A stretch of DNA of 13,202 nt from Bdellovibrio sp. (GTDB lineage: Bacteria > Bdellovibrionota > Bdellovibrionia > Bdellovibrionales > UBA1609), in contig RFKI01000002.1 in the NCBI GenBank assembly GCA_003694355.1, positions 1-13,202 of the forward strand, read 5' to 3'. The notes beneath the pieces are model-generated. The model searched no databases. It was not told the origin of the DNA and worked only from the letters and a program-made list of their open reading frames with translations. Below are positions 1 to 7,700 of the stretch, piece by piece (position 1 is the first letter of the stretch; each line of letters starts with the position of its first letter). The position numbers were made by a program, and so were the translations under genes.

Positions 1-4
1 CATT

Positions 5-577
5 TCAGAGTACCTTCAGTTCTCGAAACCATTTGTTGAGAGTCAGGAGAGGAAGGCCTGTAATGGCTGTAAAGTCCTCTGTTTCTATGCTCTTAACAAA
101 GCGGATGCCTTTTTCTTCGATCTTACATGCGCCTGCGCAGTCCCAGGTTTGTTCTTCTTGGACATATTTGAGAGCTTCTTCAAATGATATGGGGTAGAAG
201 GTAATTTTTGTGACATTGACGTGCTGGAATGTTTTTCTCTTATGGAGGAGGGCCACAGCCGTTAATAAGTGGTGAGTTTTCCCTGAAAGACTTTGGAGTT
301 GTTGAGCAGCCTCTTGGGCGTCAGAAGTTTTTCCTAAAATTTTTCCACTATGAGAAAGCACAATTTGATCAGCTCCAATTAAGAGAGCTTCAGGATGTGA
401 AGAAAGGCGGCTTTTTGCTTTTTCATAAGCTAAATGAAGGCAGAACTTTTTAGGTGGAAGAGAGTGATTTTTGATGGACTCTTCCTCAATAAGTGGAGGA
501 AGAGTCTCGAACTGATCGATGAGTTGTTGGAGTTGCTTTTTGCGGTAAGGGGAAGTGCTAACAAGTACAATTTTCAT
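5..577 (-). CDS. maf: Maf/YceF-type nucleotide pyrophosphatase
   Basis: This 190-residue protein has the normal length for the Maf family of nucleoside triphosphate pyrophosphatases, which hydrolyse non-canonical or methylated NTPs to NMP and pyrophosphate in the cytoplasm. Visible hallmarks are the N-terminal STSPYR loop (residues 7-12), the catalytic-type GADQ motif (D70), SGKTHHLLTAVAL (98-110) and the C-terminal GLPLLTL (174-180). The TSPYR, CAGACKIEEKGI (147-158) and GLPL pattern resembles the E. coli YceF subgroup (7-methyl-GTP pyrophosphatase) more than the dTTP/UTP-specific YhdE type; that subgroup call is inferred by eye. It is the last complete gene of a minus-strand operon. Its ATG lies only 5 nt after the stop of the DUF2892 gene and no strong Shine-Dalgarno is visible, so translational coupling is likely. 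The TGA stop is followed one base later by an ATG at the window edge (3-1), which may start another gene of the operon. Confidence 0.9.
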   Translation of the reverse strand: MKIVLVSTSPYRKKQLQQLIDQFETLPPLIEEESIKNHSLPPKKFCLHLAYEKAKSRLSSHPEALLIGADQIVLSHSGKILGKTSDAQEAAQQLQSLSGKTHHLLTAVALLHKRKTFQHVNVTKITFYPISFEEALKYVQEEQTWDCAGACKIEEKGIRFVKSIETEDFTAITGLPLLTLNKWFRELKVL

Positions 578-582
578 GCAAC

Positions 583-810
583 TTATGAAGAAGTCGATCC
601 TTCCTTGGGTTTGTCAGCGTCACAGGGGCCACCACAGGTATTGATTCCCAGTAGAGGATAAAGAGCGCAGAATCGGAAGAAGGCTGTGGCAATAAGAACA
701 AGCCCTAAATACCCCCACCAATACTCTGGTTTAGCAATAGCCAGTGCTACAAGAGCCAAGCCAACAACGGTTCGAATAATGGCATCTGTTTTTCCTACGT
801 TTTTTTTCAT
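583..810 (-). CDS. Small DUF2892 (YgaP-type) inner-membrane protein
   Basis: The 75-residue product has two hydrophobic segments (about residues 10-27 and 32-52) followed by RFCALYPLLGINTC, the signature of DUF2892, the membrane part of YgaP-like proteins. In that family the domain is often found alone or fused to rhodanese. Here there is no rhodanese domain, so a role in sulfur or cyanide chemistry cannot be claimed. Three cysteines lie in or just after the second helix (C48, C59, C63). I chose the ATG at 810-808 because AAGGAG sits 6 nt upstream and the family begins with a short MKKNVGxxD-type segment. A frame extension back to 900 would overlap the upstream SDR gene and has no ribosome site of its own. 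It lies 34 nt after the SDR stop and 5 nt before Maf, so it is probably cotranscribed with both. Confidence 0.85.
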   Translation of the reverse strand: MKKNVGKTDAIIRTVVGLALVALAIAKPEYWWGYLGLVLIATAFFRFCALYPLLGINTCGGPCDADKPKEGSTSS

Positions 811-844
811 GGTGAGCTCCTTTACTTTTCTGAAAAAATTTTTA

Positions 845-1555
845 TTACCATTCAATAGCTTCTTTATCTCTAAAAAAACCGCCGGAAGGTCCATTATCAT
901 TTAAAAAAGCCGCCCATACAATGCCTTCTACGCCTTCTTCTATGGAGCGAGTGGCATCAGGGCCTCCCATATCTGTGCGCACCCAACCTGGGCACACGGA
1001 GTTGATTTTGATGTTAAGATTTTTAAGTTCATTAGCTAGTGTGCGGGTGACTACGTTTAAAGCGGCTTTAGAGATACGATAAGCAATATGTTCTGAACCC
1101 ATACTAGAGATTTGGCCCATGCCCGAAGACACATTAACAATGCGCCCATAGTTTTGTTTTTTCATAAAGGGAATAATGGCTTGGCACATGCGAAGGGGGC
1201 CTAAGGTGTTAACCTGAAAGGTTTGTAAAACAATTTCTGGAGGAACAGTCAGAGAACTTTGAGGCACTTTTCTATCAAGAAAGACTCCTGCATTGTTAAC
1301 AAGGATATCAGCTCGACCAAACTGTTTTTCTATAAATTGAACCAGTTCTTTAATATGTGTTTCATTTGTTACATCTAGCTCAAAAGGATAAACATCCAGC
1401 TTTTCTTCTAAAAGCTGGGGCATGACTTTTTCAAGCTTTTCCAGGCTGCGGGCTAACATGACCACAGAGCAACCATTTTTAGCGAGCTGCCTCGATGTTT
1501 CAAGGCCCAGGCCACGATTTGACCCAGTCACAAGAGCAACTTTTTTTTCCCACAT
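845..1555 (-). CDS. NADPH-dependent short-chain dehydrogenase, carbonyl-reductase-like
   Basis: This 236-residue classical SDR has every core element. The cofactor-binding glycine motif is TGSNRGLG (10-17), the fold motif is NNAG (87-90), and the catalytic set is N116, S143/S144, Y159 and K163 (YRISK). The PG turn lies at 189-190. Arginines in the glycine loop (R14) and after the second strand (R36) favour NADP(H). The C-terminus, PGWVRTDMGGPDA followed by a SIEEGVEG segment and a final W, resembles the animal carbonyl reductase CBR1 and plant menthone-reductase-like SDRs. A cytosolic monomeric carbonyl or aldehyde reductase is therefore likely, but the substrate cannot be deduced. The start is well supported by AAGGAG 9 nt upstream. 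It is the first gene of a minus-strand operon with the DUF2892 and Maf genes, and it is divergent from the lipoprotein gene across a 236-base spacer. Confidence 0.92.
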   Translation of the reverse strand: MWEKKVALVTGSNRGLGLETSRQLAKNGCSVVMLARSLEKLEKVMPQLLEEKLDVYPFELDVTNETHIKELVQFIEKQFGRADILVNNAGVFLDRKVPQSSLTVPPEIVLQTFQVNTLGPLRMCQAIIPFMKKQNYGRIVNVSSGMGQISSMGSEHIAYRISKAALNVVTRTLANELKNLNIKINSVCPGWVRTDMGGPDATRSIEEGVEGIVWAAFLNDNGPSGGFFRDKEAIEW

Positions 1556-1589
1556 AATTTGGTCTCCTTAAGCTTTTTTACTTTACTGT

Positions 1590-1603
1590 TTTTACAGGTA
1601 AAA
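1590..1603. promoter_or_regulatory. Perfect spaced palindrome, candidate operator
   Basis: The sequence TTTTACAGGTAAAA is a perfect inverted repeat with 6-base arms and a 2-base centre. Overlapping it is CTGTTTTTACAG (1586-1597), a second repeat with 4-base arms. It lies in the divergent spacer, 35-48 bases upstream of the SDR start codon, just downstream of a possible sigma-70 promoter for that gene. It is also about 155-170 bases upstream of the predicted start of the sigma-54-type lipoprotein transcript. Either a repressor operator for the SDR or an activator site for the lipoprotein would fit. The binding protein is unknown. Confidence 0.4.
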
Positions 1604-1615
1604 GTTAAGAGGAAG

Positions 1616-1642
1616 ATTCTATTTGTGGGGTTAAAGGGACAA
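1616..1642 (-). promoter_or_regulatory. Possible sigma-70 promoter for the SDR operon
   Basis: Read on the minus strand there is a TTGTCC -35-like hexamer (1642-1637) and a TAGAAT -10-like hexamer (1621-1616, 5 of 6 consensus bases). The 15-base spacer is shorter than ideal. The inferred transcription start, near 1609, would place the palindrome at 1590-1603 in the early transcribed region. This is pattern-based support only. Confidence 0.3.
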
Positions 1643-1732
1643 AAAGACTCCAGTAGGAAGGGGAGCAGGGATAACGCACGAGGTTATGGTGTCATTAAGC
1701 AGTGACTCAGTGTCTTTTTTTAGAGGAAAGTC

Positions 1733-1748
1733 TGGTATAACGCTTGCA
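1733..1748 (+). promoter_or_regulatory. Sigma-54 (RpoN)-type promoter of the lipoprotein gene
   Basis: TGGTATAACGCTTGCA fits the -24/-12 consensus TGGYAY-N5-TTGCW. GG (1734-1735) and GC (1746-1747) are separated by exactly 10 bases, the invariant spacing of sigma-54 promoters. The start of transcription would be near 1759, giving a 5' leader of about 33 bases with an AGGGGGAAG ribosome site before the ATG at 1792. The TATAAC inside it can also be read as an extended -10 for sigma-70, but no -35 is visible. Sigma-54 promoters need an upstream-bound ATPase activator; the 170-base region to the left is the place to look for its site. Confidence 0.6.
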
Positions 1749-1791
1749 GTGAGGGTTTTTGTTTAAATAACAGCTTTTCAAAGGGGGAAGA

Positions 1792-2538
1792 ATGAGAAAA
1801 ATAAAAAACATTTTTTTAACTCTCGTAACTTTATCTTTCACAGCTTGTGGTGGTGGGGGAGGAGGTTCTGTGAGTACAGGTGGCAGATATATGACGCATG
1901 CTGAAGTGGCTCAGGACTTTGTTTATCGTTTGAATGTAGATGCTGGTTTTGATGTGGAATTGGTTAAAACCAATACGGCTTATTCGGATTATATAGTGGT
2001 GTATGACTGGGACTTGGGAACATATGATGCCTATTATATTGGCGATTATGTTCCTGGAGAGAATGTGATTTCTTATTTAAATCTTTATGATTCCTCTTTT
2101 TATTATGATTTAGATCCTATTGGTGGGGGTTATTATCAGGATTATTATACTGGAGTTGTTTTTGAAAAAGTGCAAAATGGAAGTTCTAAAAATTTGATGC
2201 AAATGGCAGCGATTAAAGAAATGGTTCAGATTGATAAGGCAGCTAAAACTTTGGAAGCAGAATATGGTTTGTCTAAAGATCGCAGTCGAGAAGTGGCTCA
2301 ACTGGCTGTTCAAATTGCCAATGCACCTAAAGGAAGTTTGACCGATGAAGATTATGATAATTTTGCAAAAGAGATTTTAGGAAGCTCTATTACAGAGTTT
2401 CAAGAAGCCATTAAAAAATCTATGGAGGGGGACAAATCAGATTTGGATAGTTTGTTAGAGGTGGCTGCAGATGTGAATGGTGTTTCTCCCGAAGCTGTTG
2501 ACCAAATTGTTTCTGACATATTTGGCGGAAAGAATTAA
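1792..2538 (+). CDS. Tyrosine-rich lipoprotein of unknown function
   Basis: The 248-residue product starts with a type II signal peptide: basic MRKIK, a hydrophobic stretch, and a lipobox-like LSFTAC with the lipid-bearing cysteine at C19. A run of six glycines follows directly, a flexible tether often seen after lipobox cysteines. Residues 60-125 are strikingly rich in Tyr and Asp (YYIGDY, FYYDLDP, GGGYYQDYY), suggesting a small beta domain. Residues 130-248 look fully alpha-helical and acidic, with repeated short amphipathic helices. I do not recognise a family. An AGGGGGAAG ribosome site precedes the ATG. The gene stands alone between a sigma-54-type promoter and a strong terminator, so it is probably monocistronic and conditionally expressed. 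There is no Asp at +2 after the cysteine, so outer-membrane targeting is possible, though sorting rules vary among lineages. Confidence 0.85.
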   Translation: MRKIKNIFLTLVTLSFTACGGGGGGSVSTGGRYMTHAEVAQDFVYRLNVDAGFDVELVKTNTAYSDYIVVYDWDLGTYDAYYIGDYVPGENVISYLNLYDSSFYYDLDPIGGGYYQDYYTGVVFEKVQNGSSKNLMQMAAIKEMVQIDKAAKTLEAEYGLSKDRSREVAQLAVQIANAPKGSLTDEDYDNFAKEILGSSITEFQEAIKKSMEGDKSDLDSLLEVAADVNGVSPEAVDQIVSDIFGGKN

Positions 2539-2570
2539 AATCAAGATTTCTATTTATGAAGAAGCTCAAC

Positions 2571-2601
2571 AGAGGGTGCTGTTTCAGCACCCTCTTCTTT
2601 T
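2571..2601 (+). terminator. Strong intrinsic terminator after the lipoprotein gene
   Basis: AGAGGGTGCTG (2571-2581) and CAGCACCCTCT (2585-2595) form a perfect 11-bp stem around a TTT loop. A pyrimidine- and T-rich tail (TCTTTT, 2596-2601) follows. It lies 33 bases beyond the lipoprotein stop and separates that gene from motA. Confidence 0.9.
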
Positions 2602-2624
2602 GTCTAGAATATTGGCTGAAGGTT

Positions 2625-2651
2625 TAATTCTCATTTTATTATGGCCGAAAA
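2625..2651 (+). promoter_or_regulatory. Sigma-28 (FliA)-like promoter of motAB
   Basis: GCCGAAAA at 2644-2651 matches 7 of 8 bases of the flagellar sigma-28 -10 element GCCGATAA. At the canonical distance (11 bases between the 8-mers) lies TAATTCTC (2625-2632), a weaker match to TAAAGTTT that keeps the TAA core. Transcription would start near 2658, about 25 bases before the motA ATG. Dependence of motAB on sigma-28 is well established in several flagellated bacteria, so the position makes sense. This placement also argues against the in-frame ATG at 2641, which would lie inside the promoter. Confidence 0.5.
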
Positions 2652-2682
2652 GCTCTCTAGAAAAATTAGGCGAGGGGGCTTT

Positions 2683-3486
2683 ATGAACATAGCAGCTCTA
2701 TTGGGCGTGATTACAGGTATTTCAATCACAGCTTATACGATTTTGACCTCGGCAGATAGTCCGCGTATTTTTGCGGACCCTCATGGGATTATTATTGTTT
2801 GGGGTGGAACATTTACTGTGGCGTTATTGTGTTTTCCTTTAAAACGACTTTATAACGCTTTTAAAATTGTTTTGAGAAAAGTTTTTGGAAAGAAGACAGA
2901 CTTTTTGAAAGTTATAAAAACCATTGTGGCAACAGCGAATGAGTACAGAGTGGATCCTAAAGCAGCTTTAGAAAAAATGCCTAAAGATGCTCATCCCTTC
3001 TTTGTGGATGGGATGAAGTATTTGGTGGAGTATGGTTTTCGTTCTGAGGAAATTGATGAAGTCTTAACCAATGCCCTCAATGGTAAGAAAAAGAGAGATG
3101 ACCAAGAAGTGAAGGTTTGGCATACCATTTCTCGATTCCCTCCTGCTTTTGGATTATTAGGAGCCACTGTGGGAATGATTGCTCTGTTACAGACATTAGG
3201 AGAGCCTGGTGCTCAAGAAAGAATTGGACCAGCTATGGCAACAGCTTTGGTGGCGACATTTTATGGTCTCATTACAGCTAACCTTGTTTTTATTCCTATT
3301 AGCGAACACTTGGCAGAAGTAGCTAATGAGGATTTGGTTTTGCGAAAAATTATTAAAGAAGGAATTTTATTAATTCAAGAAAAACGTCACCCTCTTTATA
3401 TCGAAGAGTATCTCAAGTCTTTCTTGCCTCCAGCCCAAAGGGAGCTGGAACTTCTTGAGGAGAGTAAGAAGTCTCATGCAGCTTGA
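2683..3486 (+). CDS. motA: Flagellar stator protein MotA
   Basis: This 267-residue MotA/ExbB-type protein is one half of the ion-conducting flagellar stator in the inner membrane. Four membrane segments are visible: about residues 1-21, 35-53, 154-172 and 183-207. A large cytoplasmic loop (54-150) lies between the second and third. The functional prolines correspond to P154 at the head of the third segment (RFPPAFG) and P205 in the fourth (FIPIS), matching E. coli MotA P173 and P222. The C-terminal SFLPPAQREL is typical of MotA. I start the gene at 2683 because GAGGGGG lies 4 nt upstream and MNIAALLG begins directly with a membrane helix. An upstream in-frame ATG at 2641 would add a basic 14-residue leader and overlap the promoter. 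It overlaps motB by 11 bases and follows a terminator, so motAB is an independent unit. Confidence 0.93.
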   Translation: MNIAALLGVITGISITAYTILTSADSPRIFADPHGIIIVWGGTFTVALLCFPLKRLYNAFKIVLRKVFGKKTDFLKVIKTIVATANEYRVDPKAALEKMPKDAHPFFVDGMKYLVEYGFRSEEIDEVLTNALNGKKKRDDQEVKVWHTISRFPPAFGLLGATVGMIALLQTLGEPGAQERIGPAMATALVATFYGLITANLVFIPISEHLAEVANEDLVLRKIIKEGILLIQEKRHPLYIEEYLKSFLPPAQRELELLEESKKSHAA

Positions 3487-4564
3487 AAAAAGAAAACGGA
3501 AAAAACAAGATGCTTTTGATAAGCGAGTGGATTTACATCATGATGAATCGAACTGGCTTGTAAGTTATGCAGATATGATGACTCTTCTTATGGGATTTTT
3601 TGTTTTAATGTATGCTTTTTCTCGAGTCGATAGAAATAAGTTTGCGGTTGTTAGAAAAGAAATAGCCACTTATTTTGGCGGACAAGTGAAAGCTTTGCCA
3701 GCAGTGGAGGCGGCCTCAAAGGAGATTAAAAACTTTGTTAAAAAAATGGAACTGGAAAAAGAAGTGCAAATTTCTACGACAGAAACAGGGATTATCTTAA
3801 GGTTTAATGGAGAATTGTTATTTAATTCAGGATCCGCTGAATTGGTTCCAGAGATGCGACCTGTTTTAACCCGGATTATTACAATGATCAAGGCGCAGAA
3901 GAATGTGGAAGAAGTAAGAGTGGAAGGCCATACGGATGACATTCCTATTTTTTCTCCTGTTTTTCCAACAAACTGGGAACTTTCGGCGGCTCGAGCAGCT
4001 CGTGTGGTTCGTCAATTTGAAGCGGCTGGCTTTCCAGAGACAAAATTGGTGGCAGAAGGATATGGGGCCTCTCGTCCAGAAGTACCAAATCGTACTCCAA
4101 ATGGTGATCCCATAAAGGAGAATTTGGCAAAAAACCGGAGGGTTATCATTAATGTGAGTTTTGGGCATGATGTGAATGAGGCCTCCATGGCTTTGGACTC
4201 CACACAGTTTGTACGTCCCCGAGAGGGTCAAGAAGAGGTCATACAATCTCCTCAAGAAGAAAAAGAGGCTCATTTGTCAGAAGAAGAGCAGCTAAAAATG
4301 CGTTTGGAGGCAGCCAAACGGCGTTTGCAGGTGGCTCAACAAAAAATGAGAGAGGCTCAAAAAATTGAACGAGAAAAAGCAAAGAAACAAGCCTTGTTAA
4401 AAAAAGTATTGGAATTAGAAAAGCGAGCTCAAGAAGTTGAAACAAAAGCATATCAGGTTTTGGGTGACTCTCAAAAGAGAATGCCTTCTCAAAATCCCTC
4501 TAAAACCCTGAACTTAAAAGAAGGTTTGAGGGAATTGCAAAAGCGACAAAAGCAGCAAAAATAA
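3476..4564 (+). CDS. motB: Flagellar stator protein MotB with coiled-coil tail
   Basis: The 362-residue protein has a basic cytoplasmic N-terminus and one membrane helix (about 27-48). That helix contains SYADMMTLLMGFFVLMYAF, where D33 is the essential ion-binding aspartate. A plug-like segment follows, then an OmpA-type peptidoglycan-binding domain (about 100-229) with VEGHTDD, NWELSAARA and NRRVIINV. The YAD context resembles proton-type MotB more than sodium-type PomB; this is an inference. Residues 230-362 form an unusually long, highly charged tail rich in Glu, Lys, Gln and Ala, with a predicted coiled coil around 258-330. E. coli MotB is 308 residues long with a much shorter tail. The ATG at 3476 overlaps the end of motA, with AGGAG 13 nt upstream. 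A TTG at 3455 could add seven residues but would sit before the ribosome site. Confidence 0.92.
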   Translation: MQLEKRKRKKQDAFDKRVDLHHDESNWLVSYADMMTLLMGFFVLMYAFSRVDRNKFAVVRKEIATYFGGQVKALPAVEAASKEIKNFVKKMELEKEVQISTTETGIILRFNGELLFNSGSAELVPEMRPVLTRIITMIKAQKNVEEVRVEGHTDDIPIFSPVFPTNWELSAARAARVVRQFEAAGFPETKLVAEGYGASRPEVPNRTPNGDPIKENLAKNRRVIINVSFGHDVNEASMALDSTQFVRPREGQEEVIQSPQEEKEAHLSEEEQLKMRLEAAKRRLQVAQQKMREAQKIEREKAKKQALLKKVLELEKRAQEVETKAYQVLGDSQKRMPSQNPSKTLNLKEGLRELQKRQKQQK

Positions 4565-4727
4565 TAAAGCGATTGATCTTATATAAGCCCTTAAAATTTC
4601 TAGTTGTTTCCATAGTTATAGAGAGGATTCTTTTAATTTCTTTGCTGTAAAAAGTTCAATTTTTTATTTAAAAATGTACATTAAACCCGTTTTCCCTTAG
4701 CTCTGAAAAAGGCTCTAGGGGGGCATT
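4565..4727. other. AT-rich spacer between motB and the giant-protein operon
   Basis: This 163-base spacer carries no supported gene. It has a 10-base palindrome, CTTATATAAG (4578-4587), but no convincing stem-loop terminator after motB and no promoter better than a weak TTGCTG/TATTTA pair (4642-4670). Read-through from motAB into the downstream operon therefore cannot be excluded. Confidence 0.5.
4694..4721 (+). promoter_or_regulatory. Stem-loop masking the ribosome site of a TTG start
   Basis: CCCTTAG (4694-4700) can pair with CTAGGGG (4715-4721) through seven base pairs including one G-U, around a 14-base loop. The right arm contains most of the AGGGGGG Shine-Dalgarno (4717-4723) that serves the TTG start at 4728. 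Pairing would hide the ribosome site, so translation of the downstream pair could be conditionally limited. The stem is short and this is a prediction only. Confidence 0.3.
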
Positions 4728-7700
4728 TTGAAGTTATTTCTTCTTTTATTATTGTTTCCTCTCGCCTTGTGGGGACAGGGTTTTTCAGACTTGCCAGGGC
4801 TGATTCCGAAGGGGTTTGTCAGGGCCCCAGCCACTGACCTGGTATATGAGGGGAAAAGGCTTTCCCCTCAAGAAGCTTATGAGCTTTATAAAAAAGGACA
4901 GGACCTTTCACGGATAGACCCAGATTCCACAACAGATCTTTGGAACTCAAAACCAGTAACAATGTCAAAAACAGATGAAGAGCTGCTTGGCATTCAGCAA
5001 GAAGGTGAAACTTTTGAGTTTTTAGAGCCTGTGGCTTCAAAAATCGGTTTCTTTTTATTTAAGGTCACAAAAAAAAATAAAAAAGGGCTTCAGGAAATTT
5101 ATACCATTTGGGTGGGAAAAACAGTTCATAATTTGTTATTGAGAAAAGCTTTATTAAGGAAATTGGGGTATCAAATTCAACCGATAGGGTATTTGAAAAA
5201 GTATCGTGTTTATTTTAAAGGTCCGGTTTCCAAAAAAAATTTTTTAAAAAGCCCTTTGGCCTTTCGTCCCAGCTTGGTGGATTATACAAGAGGTGCTCCT
5301 TCGCGCTGGGTTTTAAATTTAGAAGATAAGACTTCCTCTTATTGGGATTTGCAAGATGCTCTTATTGTAAGAGGCGAGCCTCTAACCTATTCCATTGCTT
5401 TAGGTCCTATGAATCGCCAAATTATTAAAGGGCGTCGATTGTTAAATGCTTTATTTATAGTTTATCAACTTTTATATATCCCAGAGAGTGTTAATTTATA
5501 TCAGTGGAACCCTGGACGCCTTGTAAATGGCAGTGTGTATTTACCTTTTGAAGGCGCTGAAGAATTTTATACCTCTTATGAAGATGCACGGTGGATTTTG
5601 CGAAGAATTTTAAGTTTGAGTCGCAAGGATTTTAAAGATGTTGTGAAACAAGGTTTTTTCCCTTCAGAAGTTGAGGCTTTGGTTCTTGAAAAGTTAATAT
5701 CTCGGAGAAATCATCTAAAAGACTTTTTTGACCTATCGGTAGAATTTAAAGACCTCCCATTTGACCCTAAAGTTTCTATGGGAGAGCGCTTAAAGGAAGG
5801 CAAACTAAAAGGTCAGGAATGGCCAGGATATGGAGCTCGATTTGTTTATGGGGATCCAGCCTCTCCACTTTCTAAAGAAGAGATTGTTGCTTTTTTAAAG
5901 TCAAAGATGATAAGTGCAGCACTGGCGAATCTTGTTGTTAAAGTGAACTCTGATTTATTGCCACATACGGATGTTCAAAAACTTTTAATAGAAAAGCAAA
6001 AACAATTGGCTATTGAGAGGTTTAAAGAGTTTTTAAAAACAGGAGAAGTTAAAAAAGTGCCTTTTGGAATGTGGGCAGAACCAGCAGGAGCATTGAATTT
6101 GATAGCGTCCAGAGAAGTGATCGCTGGAAGTTATTTGGGAACAGATAATTTGATTCAATTGGCGGATGCCATAGGGATATCGGCAGATGTTGGGGCTTTT
6201 TTGGCATCTCAGGGCTTGCCTCAAGGTGTGTTTTTGGGAGGAGAAGCGAAAGTTTTTTATAATATTATTTATAACCATTTGAAACCATTAAAAAGTATTA
6301 AAAGATCCTTAAAGGAGCCATTTCAGAATTTAATAATTCCTTTTTTAAAAAAACAAGCAGCAACAACTCTGGATAATCTTTTAAGTTCTGATTTTGAAAA
6401 ACTAAAAGACAAGGAAAAGCAACAAAAAATTGATAAAGTTCTTAAGCAGTTTAATGAGCTTTTAGGAGTGGGGGAGTCGTTTATTGTGACTCATTCCCTT
6501 GGGGCGAAATTTCAGCTGAGGGGAGGAAAGAGTCTTGCTGAAAGAATAAAGGCTCAAGCCCTTTTTGGTAGTCGTCAAACATTGATTTCACGTTTGCATA
6601 TTTTTCGAAAAGATAAAAACACCATTCAGGTTTATAAGGATTTTGCAGGAACTCATCGACTCTCTTTGGCCTTTGAGTGGAAAGCGGGAATTCAGGTTTT
6701 AAAGATCGGAGGTCAAAGGCTTGGGGGCTCTTCTTCTTTGCAATTTCACGAGTTGGATATTACGCCAAAACTTCAAAATAATCCTGATTTAATTAGGAAT
6801 TTATCAGCTATAGCGGGTATCCTTAAGGGCCAATCTTTAGAGTATTTGAGAGAAGTGGCTCCACCTTTTAAGATAGACTATAGACTTCTGGAAAAGCAGT
6901 CAGAGTTGAAAATTCTTTCTTATCAAAATCTGGGCCTTTTTTCAAGAATATGGTTTCAGGTTCAATCTCCTGGCGGTGATCAAAAAAATTTTTTCAGGTA
7001 TCAGGTGGGCACTCGTCGAGGCTCTGATTATCAAAGTGTTGTTGTTGATGGGTTAGATGAAATTTTAAGGGAAACACTAGACACTAAAAATATAGTTATT
7101 CCCAATACAACAAGTGGAAACCCTGGAGATACAATTGGTGGGCGTTCAGTGGGGCGGCGTGCTTCTTTTGAAGCTGAGGTGCCTTTGAATAAAGAATCTG
7201 GTGAGGCAAAAGATATTTTTTTTAATATTCAATATTTTTGGAAGGGCTGGAGTATTTCAAAAGATCAAATCATGAATTTGATTCGAGATTTAAGAAAACA
7301 ATATCAGTTTCAATTTTTTGCGAAAGAAGAGCTTAATGATACAAAAGAAATACAGTTATATGTGCTGACTTTGGACATCTATCTTTACAAAGAGGCTTTA
7401 GACAATCTAGTTCATTTATCTGCTGGAGATTTTAAATCGTTCTTGCAAGAATATTCTCGTTTGCCTCATCGTATTTACCGCTTGCCTGGACCAAGAAAGC
7501 CAGGAAGGTATGAGTCTTCTCAAGAACGAGCCTTAAGAAGATTTAGAACATTTCGAAACAATTGTTTTAAAGGGCTTCAAGAAGCGGTGTACAGAAAGGC
7601 CGGACCTTTCTGTTTAAAGCTGATGTCTCTTGTGGAGCAGTCTTTGGAGTTTAAGGGGTTTTTAAAGGTTATTGGTGGCAAAAGAAATCTTTATGTCAAA

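Noticed and set aside
811..900. N-terminal extension of the DUF2892 frame
   Set aside because: It overlaps the SDR coding end, lacks a ribosome site, and the ATG at 810 has a good AAGGAG.
1590..1603. LexA box
   Set aside because: The spacer is two bases, not the three of TTACN3GTAA, and no SOS gene is next to it.
1733..1741. Extended -10 sigma-70 promoter (TGG-TATAAC) for the lipoprotein gene
   Set aside because: No matching -35 is visible, and the same bases fit a sigma-54 element with exact spacing. It is kept only as an alternative.
2641..2682. Earlier in-frame ATG for motA
   Set aside because: There is no ribosome site before it. It falls next to the sigma-28-like -10 element, and MotA proteins begin directly with the first membrane helix.
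3866..4273. Minus-strand open frame opposite motB (135 codons)
   Set aside because: It is a shadow of motB, whose domains are clear. It has no ribosome site and no recognisable features.
4578..4587. CTTATATAAG as a motB terminator
   Set aside because: It has no loop, is AT-only in its core and is not followed by a T tract, so it cannot act as an intrinsic terminator.
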